Below are positions 43,356-48,813 of a stretch of DNA of 48,813 nucleotides, in pieces. Position 1 is the stretch's first letter; each line of letters opens with the position of its first letter. The translations under genes and the position numbers were made by a program. Below the pieces are notes generated by a model. The model saw nothing but the letters and a program-made list of their open reading frames with translations. It was not told the DNA's origin and made no database searches. Source of the stretch: Emcibacter nanhaiensis (GTDB lineage Bacteria; Pseudomonadota; Alphaproteobacteria; Sphingomonadales; Emcibacteraceae); the NCBI RefSeq assembly GCF_006385175.1, contig NZ_VFIY01000009.1, forward strand, positions 1 through 48,813, given 5' to 3'.

Positions 43356-45182
43356 CTATTTATTCAGATTTTTGCGGCGAATAATCAGTAACAGTCCGAT
43401 AATAGCCAGTGAAAGCGTCGGAGGTAAAGAAATCCTTATAATATGCAAAATCATTTCATATGTGTCAGACAGACCATCTTCATAAACGATGCTAAGCACG
43501 ATTTCATAGCTGCCAGCGCCCATAAACAGCTCCGGATTGTCCTTGATCACATCACTCAGAACAAGTGGATTGCTGCTGTCGCCGATATTCAGTTCTTCAC
43601 CGTCTAGAATCCAGCGGATATCGAACAATTCCGGTTCTACCTGTTGCAGAAGAAGCTCGTTTTCCTGCCGCCCGGCAAACAGGTCACACAGGGAGATTTC
43701 GTTCAGGGTTGAACCGCAACCGTTAAGGTCAAAATCATCGCCCAGGTAGATAGTCTGCTCTGGAATCGCATTTGCCTCAAGTTTATAATCACCCGTACTG
43801 GCAGCCGTATCTGTATCTATTACGATAACTCTAACACCACCTCCGCTGCTAAAGGCCTCGACCGGACTGGCGTTAGAGCCAAGGCCGGAACGGGTATTGG
43901 GATTGGTAAAGAATTGTGCGATGGTCTTGGCGGTAAAGTCATTACCAAACGGTCTTGTATGACCCGGACCACCAGCGGCCGGAGCGACATCATTCAGGAA
44001 GGCCAGCAATTGCTCATTGAGCTGGTTTTCAAATTCCTCCAGGCTCGTCGGACTGATGACAATGCTGACGATATAGGTTTCTTCGTTGCCAAGTTTTTCA
44101 AAAGAGAGACGTACCGGTTCGCCATTGGTCTGGATCAGGGAAGTGATTAGCCAACCTTCTGGCTCTCCTTCTTTGCCGAACGTTACGGGAACCAGAGGTG
44201 TTTCGCCATCCATTTCGCCCGGACGGCTTTCAAGCACGATACCGCGGGAAGTTAGTTTTGCCTGACGCTTGCTGCTGCCGGCGCCGACATCAACAACCCG
44301 GAGTTCATTGCCGTTAAAGCCGAATTTTCGGCCAAAGGGATAAGCCAGCCTGCCTCCAGAGGGGAGGGTTGTGGTGACCACATACAGGCGGTAAGTACCA
44401 GCTTCCACATCTGTGGTGCCGAATTTATTCACATTGAGAACACCGTCCTTGATGAAATCATTCTCAGGGCTGGCTTCCAAGGCGACCAAGCCTTTGCCGC
44501 TGATCAGGTTGCTTTTCGGGCCAACACGCATAAAGCCGCGATGCGGCGTTTTGCCGTCGGGACCAAAGTCCCAACCGTAATCCCCGGCCGTCAGGCCGAA
44601 ATCAGACAGAGAGGTAAAGGGCATGGCATAAGCAGAAGTGGCGGAGCGTGCCGCTGCGTCAATGACTCTCCGCGCTGCCTGTTCAAGTGCTGCACTATCC
44701 AGCGGCATCTTGCCCAGTGCGCTCAGCATTTCTGAGGCACGTTCCCCGATCTCCTCCGGAACGCCGTCCTTTTTGTCAAAAAAGTCCTGCAAGAGCTGGA
44801 GTGCTTCATCGGATCCGTCAATTGCGGCAGCCAGCGCATCGTCAAGAGTGATGGCCTTAACAGCTTTGCTGTCTTTCGGGAAAACAGGCGAGGGAGCCTC
44901 TTTGTCGTAGAGCGGTCCTTGCGGTATCAGAGCGGATTTGCGGATTGGTATAACCGTGCCATTTTTGTCAACAGGGGCAATCGGCTCACTGTCTTTTTCC
45001 TCAGGTTTTTTGAGGAGATTGTCGACGGTTTTCTCGAAAGTGCCGTCTTCGACGATAACAAACGGTTCGACCTGTTTCTTGACAGCTTCGCGTGTGGAAT
45101 CTGTGTCAACAAAATCGTAATAGATCCAGGCTCCAAGTGTAACTGTTCCGACTGCTGCCAAGAGTTTTAGTTTTGCTTTCAT
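43356..45182 (-). CDS. Exported protein with PEP-CTERM-like C-terminal tail
   Basis: A 608-residue protein with an N-terminal membrane or signal segment (LKLLAAVGTVTLGAWIYYDF), a Lys/Glu/Pro-rich linker (about 30-110), a helical region (about 115-195), then mainly beta structure including TYRLYVVTTTLPSGGRLAYP. The tail reads SLPPTLSLAIIGLLLIIRR and a few more residues: a Pro-containing motif, one helix and a basic end. That three-part tail resembles PEP-CTERM sorting signals cut by exosortases, though the canonical Pro-Glu-Pro is missing; LPPT also recalls sortase motifs. No exosortase or sortase gene is visible. I do not recognise the main domain. A near-perfect 26-bp palindrome lies 64 bases upstream. 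Confidence 0.7.
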   Translation of the reverse strand: MKAKLKLLAAVGTVTLGAWIYYDFVDTDSTREAVKKQVEPFVIVEDGTFEKTVDNLLKKPEEKDSEPIAPVDKNGTVIPIRKSALIPQGPLYDKEAPSPVFPKDSKAVKAITLDDALAAAIDGSDEALQLLQDFFDKKDGVPEEIGERASEMLSALGKMPLDSAALEQAARRVIDAAARSATSAYAMPFTSLSDFGLTAGDYGWDFGPDGKTPHRGFMRVGPKSNLISGKGLVALEASPENDFIKDGVLNVNKFGTTDVEAGTYRLYVVTTTLPSGGRLAYPFGRKFGFNGNELRVVDVGAGSSKRQAKLTSRGIVLESRPGEMDGETPLVPVTFGKEGEPEGWLITSLIQTNGEPVRLSFEKLGNEETYIVSIVISPTSLEEFENQLNEQLLAFLNDVAPAAGGPGHTRPFGNDFTAKTIAQFFTNPNTRSGLGSNASPVEAFSSGGGVRVIVIDTDTAASTGDYKLEANAIPEQTIYLGDDFDLNGCGSTLNEISLCDLFAGRQENELLLQQVEPELFDIRWILDGEELNIGDSSNPLVLSDVIKDNPELFMGAGSYEIVLSIVYEDGLSDTYEMILHIIRISLPPTLSLAIIGLLLIIRRKNLNK

Positions 45183-45245
45183 TCGCGTTCACTACTCTTA
45201 GACATTTTTACTCCGAATAAAGGACTATCGTATGTTGATACCCGA

Positions 45246-45271
45246 AACTGTAGTAGTCGACTACTTCAGTT
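45246..45271. promoter_or_regulatory. 26-bp palindrome, candidate operator
   Basis: AACTG-T-AGTAGTC followed by GACTACT-T-CAGTT is symmetric over 26 bases except for one T/T pair. It lies upstream of the 608-residue gene (start 45182, minus strand), at a distance suited to a dimeric regulator near the promoter. The general form recalls LuxR-type boxes, but the regulator is unknown. Confidence 0.55.
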
Positions 45272-45489
45272 GAAATTAATTAAGGGGGTGAGATCATATT
45301 CATGTTTTAAGAGGAAACTAAAGTGTTTCAACTGTGACCTTGCCCCATCAGTATGTGTTGTCCAATGAATTTGATGGCAATCATGAATTTATTCGCCGTC
45401 ACCTAAAGTCCCAAGTGTCACATTTTAATGCTTCCTCAACTTTTCAACAAACTGCTCTGCACGCTCGGGGAACTACGTAACGCCCGGCC
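45272..45489. other. Intergenic region
   Basis: About 220 bases between the palindrome and the decayed frame at 45490-45918. The DNA is AT-rich near 45280-45420 and no gene, terminator or repeat is recognised. Confidence 0.5.
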
Positions 45490-45918
45490 CTACAACACAC
45501 GCAAGAAATCCCCGTTGGCCCCTGAATTGATCGCTAGGTCAATCAAGTGACCTGCTTCATAGAGCAAGTCTGTGATCTCTAGATAGTCGTCATCTGAATA
45601 CTCTCAATAAACATCACCTAAGCCATTTCTGCACTTCCAGTTTTCGAATGCAATACAGGCTTCCTTATTGGGTAGAAGATTGTCTTTATTCCGTATAAAA
45701 AACACGGCATCACAACCTTGATCCTCTCCGGCCTTCTTAGGTGTGGATGCCGCAAGGGTATCTATTTTGCCGCCTGCCTTGGGTATTTCGGCTGCTACAC
45801 ACAGCTTGACAAAGGGGCGCATAGCCGCCTGGCCTTGAATAAGCGCTTCTCTTACCGCAGAGGCTGCTATCAACGACCCGGCTGTAAGGACAGGGGCAAT
45901 TCCCAGGGTAACTCGCAT
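45490..45918 (-). pseudogene. Decayed secreted-protein frame with internal stop
   Basis: On the minus strand a coding-like frame reads KKAGEDQGCDAVFFIRNK, then ACIAFENWKCRNGLGDVY, a TGA stop (45604-45606), and continues in the same frame with EYSDDDYLEITDLLYEAG and LIDLAINSGANGDFLRVL before a second stop. The CDAVFF.RN and later Cys pattern loosely recalls small secreted Cys-rich proteins of the YARHG type; this is a weak guess. Its upstream half overlaps the better supported secreted-protein gene (45737-46042) in a different frame, so the two may be a frameshifted fusion. Confidence 0.35.
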
Positions 45919-46042
45919 GGGACTGCCGGATCAGGATCTGGCGGATATCCTTGTCTGTGAGGGAAGCTTGGTTGTTGGTCTCACCGGCAAATGCAGTCGC
46001 AGGAGTGAAACATACTGCCAGAGCGATTATCCAGCTTTTCAT
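45737..46042 (-). CDS. Small secreted protein, SYPGNCPCPY type
   Basis: About 101 residues. It has a signal peptide, MKSWIIALAVCFTPATAFA, then DIRQILIRQSHASYPGNCPC, PYSRVVDSSLCGKRSAYSRP and GGYAPLC. A block of this form, with Cys-Pro-Cys-Pro-Tyr and SAYSRPGGYAPLC, recurs in small periplasmic proteins of many alphaproteobacteria; the function is unknown. The ATG at 46042 is chosen because it starts a proper signal peptide. Sequence after the APLC block does not look like the usual ending, so the 3' part may be frameshifted into the frame at 45490-45918. Confidence 0.6.
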   Translation of the reverse strand: MKSWIIALAVCFTPATAFAGETNNQASLTDKDIRQILIRQSHASYPGNCPCPYSRVVDSSLCGKRSAYSRPGGYAPLCQAVCSSRNTQGRRQNRYPCGIHT

Positions 46043-46317
46043 AGTACTATCACCCCTCTTACGGACACAAGGATGATAAACGCTGAACATATGAGCGTGA
46101 GGAAATGTCGCGTTGTCTTTCTCCCAAGCAGAATATTCCCAAAGATATGCAACTATTCGCCCCCATTATACATGCCTATTTATGAGTAGTGCTTTGAGTT
46201 GAACCAATCTTCAATCAGTGGTATGGAAACCCCATTTTTCTAAACATAAATGCCCCTATCGATCCCTTAGCTGGTTGAACAACTTCTTACAGAAAGTGGT
46301 TTTCTTAATTAGGCTCC

Positions 46318-46338
46318 AAACATGAATTTGTCATGTTT
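46318..46338. promoter_or_regulatory. Inverted repeat, candidate AbiEi operator
   Basis: AAACATGA (46318-46325) and TCATGTTT (46331-46338) flank a 5-base centre. It lies just upstream of the -35 box of the antitoxin promoter. AbiEi antitoxins are known to repress their own promoter by binding inverted repeats, so this is a reasonable site. Confidence 0.55.
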
Positions 46339-46352
46339 TTACCTCTAAAAAC

Positions 46353-46381
46353 TTGAAACATTTTTATGAATATGCTTATAT
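46353..46381 (+). promoter_or_regulatory. Sigma-70 promoter of the toxin-antitoxin operon
   Basis: TTGAAA (46353-46358), exactly 17 bases, then TTATAT (46376-46381). A start near 46388 would leave a very short leader containing AAGGAG (46391-46396), six bases before the ATG at 46403. Confidence 0.65.
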
Positions 46382-46402
46382 CGATAAAGTAAGGAGCAAG
46401 AA

Positions 46403-47128
46403 ATGAGTATTGCAAAAGAAGTTGAGAAATTTGTTGAAAGATATCCTGCTGGTCAGATTTTTGACTATCAGGCCGTTCCTGCATATGCTGAATCTTCTTC
46501 CGCAGTGATTAAGGCCTTTAGTCGTCTTGTCGCTGAGAGAAAACTCGAACGCTTTTCCAAAGGTAAGTTCTATGTTCCTAAAAAGGGGATTCTTGGAAAA
46601 GCCAAGCCAACCGATAACGATCTTATTAAATCTGTTTTGTATAAGTCAGGCAAGCGTAAAGGCTATATCACAGGTCTCGCTTTATATAATCAGCTCGGCT
46701 TAACCACGCAGATGCCGAGCACGATTACGATTGCTTATGCCGGCGGAAAACAGATTAGAGACTTTGGCACGATCAGGATCAAAACAATCCCTACGCGCGC
46801 TCCCATTTCCGAGAAGAATGTGCTCTATCTTCAGTATCTAGATGTACTGAAGGATATTAAGAAGGTGTCAGATTCAGACCTTGATACATCCCTGATGATC
46901 ATGAAGAAGAAGCTCAACAGCCTTAAGCGGACTGAAAAGAAGAAGCTCATCGAATTTGCAGAGGATTATTATAACCCTCAAGTTTGGGCGCTTATTGGTT
47001 TGTTGCTAGAGGGTGTTGCAAAGAAGTGGAAGCAAGAGCTCAAGAGCTATCTAAACCCAACAACAACTTATAAGCTTCATCTAGATGAGAATAAGTGGCC
47101 AGATGCAAAAGACTGGAACATCTATTAA
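46403..47128 (+). CDS. AbiEi-type antitoxin (DUF6088-like)
   Basis: A 241-residue protein with an N-terminal winged helix (FDYQAVPAYAESSSAVIKAF, SRLVAERKLERFSKGKFYVP) that would bind DNA, then the conserved KRKGYITGLALYNQLGLTTQ segment and a beta/helical C-terminal part typical of AbiEi-like proteins. It should repress its own operon and counter the AbiEii nucleotidyltransferase next to it. The stop and the next start overlap (TAATG). Base composition is clearly lower in GC than the neighbouring genes, consistent with recent acquisition. The ribosome site AAGGAG is well placed. Confidence 0.85.
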   Translation: MSIAKEVEKFVERYPAGQIFDYQAVPAYAESSSAVIKAFSRLVAERKLERFSKGKFYVPKKGILGKAKPTDNDLIKSVLYKSGKRKGYITGLALYNQLGLTTQMPSTITIAYAGGKQIRDFGTIRIKTIPTRAPISEKNVLYLQYLDVLKDIKKVSDSDLDTSLMIMKKKLNSLKRTEKKKLIEFAEDYYNPQVWALIGLLLEGVAKKWKQELKSYLNPTTTYKLHLDENKWPDAKDWNIY

Positions 47129-48018
47129 TGAAACTCCATGAAGATGAAGAAGCGTTTCAAGAACTGATTGTGGCCACGGCCCAACATATCGGCCTGCCTG
47201 AGGTTCATGTTGAAAAAGACTATTGGGTGACGAAGGCGCTTAAAAACTTGTCAGAGTCTGACTACGCGCGAGATGCCGTTTTTAAAGGCGGTACATCCCT
47301 CTCCAAAGCCTATCGTCTCATTGACCGTTTCTCAGAAGATATAGATCTGGCAATCTTCTCCGAAGGGAGATCACGGGGTCAGTAAACGAAGCTTTTGAAG
47401 AAGATTGAAACAACGGTCTCTGAAGGGCTGGAAGCCATTGAAGATGAGCGTATTAAAAAAGGCGAGAAATACAGGAAAACGGTCTATGCCTATCCGCGTT
47501 ACGGTGCGGGTGGTGAGTATGGCCAGGCGAGTAACGATCTTCTTGTAGAAGTGAATAATTTCACGAATCCAGAACCCGCAAACGAAATGCAGCTACAAAC
47601 TCTTGTCGCTGAAATGCTCGCTACGAGTGATCGGGATGATTTGATCAAACAATTTGATCTAGTCCCCTTCCCCGTATTGGTTCTCTCCGTGCGGAGAACG
47701 CTTGTCGAGAAGATATTAGGAGCTGTAAAAGATAGCTATCACGATGACCCCGCCGCCCAGCTATCCAAGCGCATTCGCCACCTTTATGATATTTGCCTCA
47801 TTCTAAGAGAGGTTGAACATAGCGACTTTTTAGGCTCAGAGGATTTTGCGAGCTTATGTGAAAGTTGTATCGCTGATGAGCGTGTTCTTTTTGAAGATAC
47901 AGCCCCGCTGTTTGATATTCCGCTGGGTGAAGCACCCTTATTTTCAAATTTCGAAGATTGGCGTCCATCTATTGAGGCAATTTACAACACTGAATTTCAG
48001 AAGTCTTGTATATCGTGA
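47128..48018 (+). pseudogene. AbiEii-family nucleotidyltransferase toxin, interrupted
   Basis: The gene starts at an ATG overlapping the antitoxin stop and ends at 48018, 296 codons, the normal AbiEii length. The first part holds the nucleotidyltransferase core FKGGTSLSKAYRLIDRFSED followed by IDLAIF (GGTSLSK and DxD). The second part has LVEKILGAVKDSYHDDPAAQ and RIRHLYDICLIL, also conserved. A TAA at 47383-47385 splits them in the same frame. Between about 47365 and 47385 the next frame reads EGDHGVSK, which fits the family better, so two small compensating indels are the likely cause. The toxin is probably inactive. An ATG at 47395 could at most make the second part. Confidence 0.8.
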
Positions 48019-48588
48019 CCTCCCACATATGAATGAGATAGCAGCAACTATTCAGGTCACTCGAGGATCGTTATAGCTTATCAAAGGGGTTCGCGAGAGA
48101 AGAGGGAAACACTTCGGGCTACTTCAACATCAATGAGGCAAAAGTTACGTCTATTTCTTCAATTTCAAATCTTTCGTTCATTTTTGCAGTCCCCCTTGCC
48201 AAGTAATCCAATTGTCTAAAACTCGAATTATACTGTTTTCTTTTTGACATCGGTGGTCTCCATAATTGAGACCAGAAAACACTTTTCTGCAGCTTATGTC
48301 ACTGTCCAATTTCCAGGGACTAGCTCAATGTTACTACAGGATGCACTTTCTTCTATCACGCTTCTATCACGCGAATATTTCGTCTTATTTTATATAAGAT
48401 GGCCATAATAATACACCTAAAGTAAATTATTTACTAAATAAAAGTGCCCTTTGTGATCTAACAACAGTAGATTTCTGTATTAAATTGAGTTAAAAAGTCA
48501 CATACATAACTATGATGTATAACAGTCTCGCATAACTAGCACATATTGTGTTGGGAATGGTGGGGCGTCTGAGTGGGGGAGTGTTTTT
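48019..48588. other. Intergenic region upstream of the PAS_5 gene
   Basis: AT-rich, without a supported ORF. It contains a 7-bp hairpin, TGGTCTC / GAGACCA (48254-48274), an exact tandem duplication of TTCTATCACGC (48351-48372) and a small dyad, TCTTAT-TTTAT-ATAAGA, just after it. These may be regulatory sites for the gene at 48589, but the regulator is unknown. Confidence 0.55.
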
Positions 48589-48813
48589 ATGTTTATGTAT
48601 CCCGTAGAGTTTTCAGATCTTAAACACGATGTTCATAAGGAGCTGTTTCAATATTGGAACAAGATTAGGGGCACTCGATCTATGCCACGCCGGAAGGATT
48701 TCGAGCCGACAGAGGTGCCAAATGTGTTGAAACATATCCTCATGGTGAATGTAGAGCAAGCTACAGGTCGGTATCTGATCCGGCTGCTTGGATCGGAAAC
48801 AGTACAAGCCTTG
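48589..48813 (+). CDS. PAS_5-type PAS domain protein, N-terminal part
   Basis: Seventy-five codons, cut by the right edge. The start MFMYPVEFSDLKHDVHKELF, then YWNKIRGTRSMPRRKDFEP, VLKHILMVNVEQATGRY and LIRLLGSET match the protein at 6534-7040 along the whole visible length, at roughly half identical residues, including the IRG.RS.PRRKDF block. GGGGGAG lies seven bases before the ATG. The function of such single-PAS proteins is unknown. Confidence 0.85.
   Translation, partial: MFMYPVEFSDLKHDVHKELFQYWNKIRGTRSMPRRKDFEPTEVPNVLKHILMVNVEQATGRYLIRLLGSETVQAL

Larger units (their letters stand above)
46043..46402. other. Divergent intergenic region
   Basis: AT-rich gap between the small secreted gene (minus) and the toxin-antitoxin module (plus). 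It carries an inverted repeat and a good sigma-70 promoter near its right end (listed separately). No ORF is supported. Confidence 0.6.

Overview
The window looks like about 49 kb of chromosome from an alphaproteobacterium, probably marine. This is an inference from gene families: two PAS_5-type PAS proteins, a small secreted protein of the GNCPCPY / SAYSRPGGYAPLC type common in this class, a TonB receptor with an EIVVT-type TonB box, and many PAS, GGDEF and HD-GYP proteins. Base composition is mostly near 50% GC. Two parts deviate: the core of one giant repeat gene is much richer in GC, and the toxin-antitoxin module near the right end is AT-rich.

Layout. 1-7.0 kb: the tail of an HD-GYP protein, a PAS-type hybrid-free histidine kinase, a GNAT acetyltransferase, a DASS-type anion symporter bracketed by two diverged copies of a 160-bp repeat, an IS3-type remnant and a PAS_5 protein. 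7.2-11.7 kb (minus strand): a compact archaic chaperone-usher (Csu-like) pilus operon of pilin, chaperone, usher, second pilin and lipoprotein. 12.4-18.1 kb (minus): a tightly coupled signalling cluster with a PAS-GGDEF-EAL protein, a receiver/winged-helix regulator, a receiver, a histidine kinase and another receiver. 18.2-37.3 kb (minus): a type I secretion operon running TolC, ABC exporter, HlyD adaptor, a 1105-residue cadherin-like protein, and a protein of about 3610 residues with two arrays of Ig-like repeats. 37.9-41.6 kb (plus): a PchR-like AraC regulator and a TonB-dependent receptor. 41.9-46.0 kb: a sugar transferase, a 608-residue exported protein with a PEP-CTERM-like tail, and small secreted or decayed ORFs. 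46.4-48.0 kb (plus): an AbiE-type toxin-antitoxin pair with a broken toxin. The right edge cuts a second PAS_5 gene.

How the genes fit together. The strongest theme is surface attachment under signalling control. The type I secretion operon, its two large substrates, and the c-di-GMP and phosphorelay genes all lie on one strand in one order with short gaps, so adhesin export and its control may form one unit. No LapD/LapG-type release pair is visible. The Csu-like pilus lies just beyond and adds a second adhesion machine. Decay is common in the accessory parts: an IS remnant, a frame-disturbed STN domain in the TonB receptor, a toxin gene with an internal stop and overlapping broken secreted ORFs. 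All functions are assigned from sequence reading alone.
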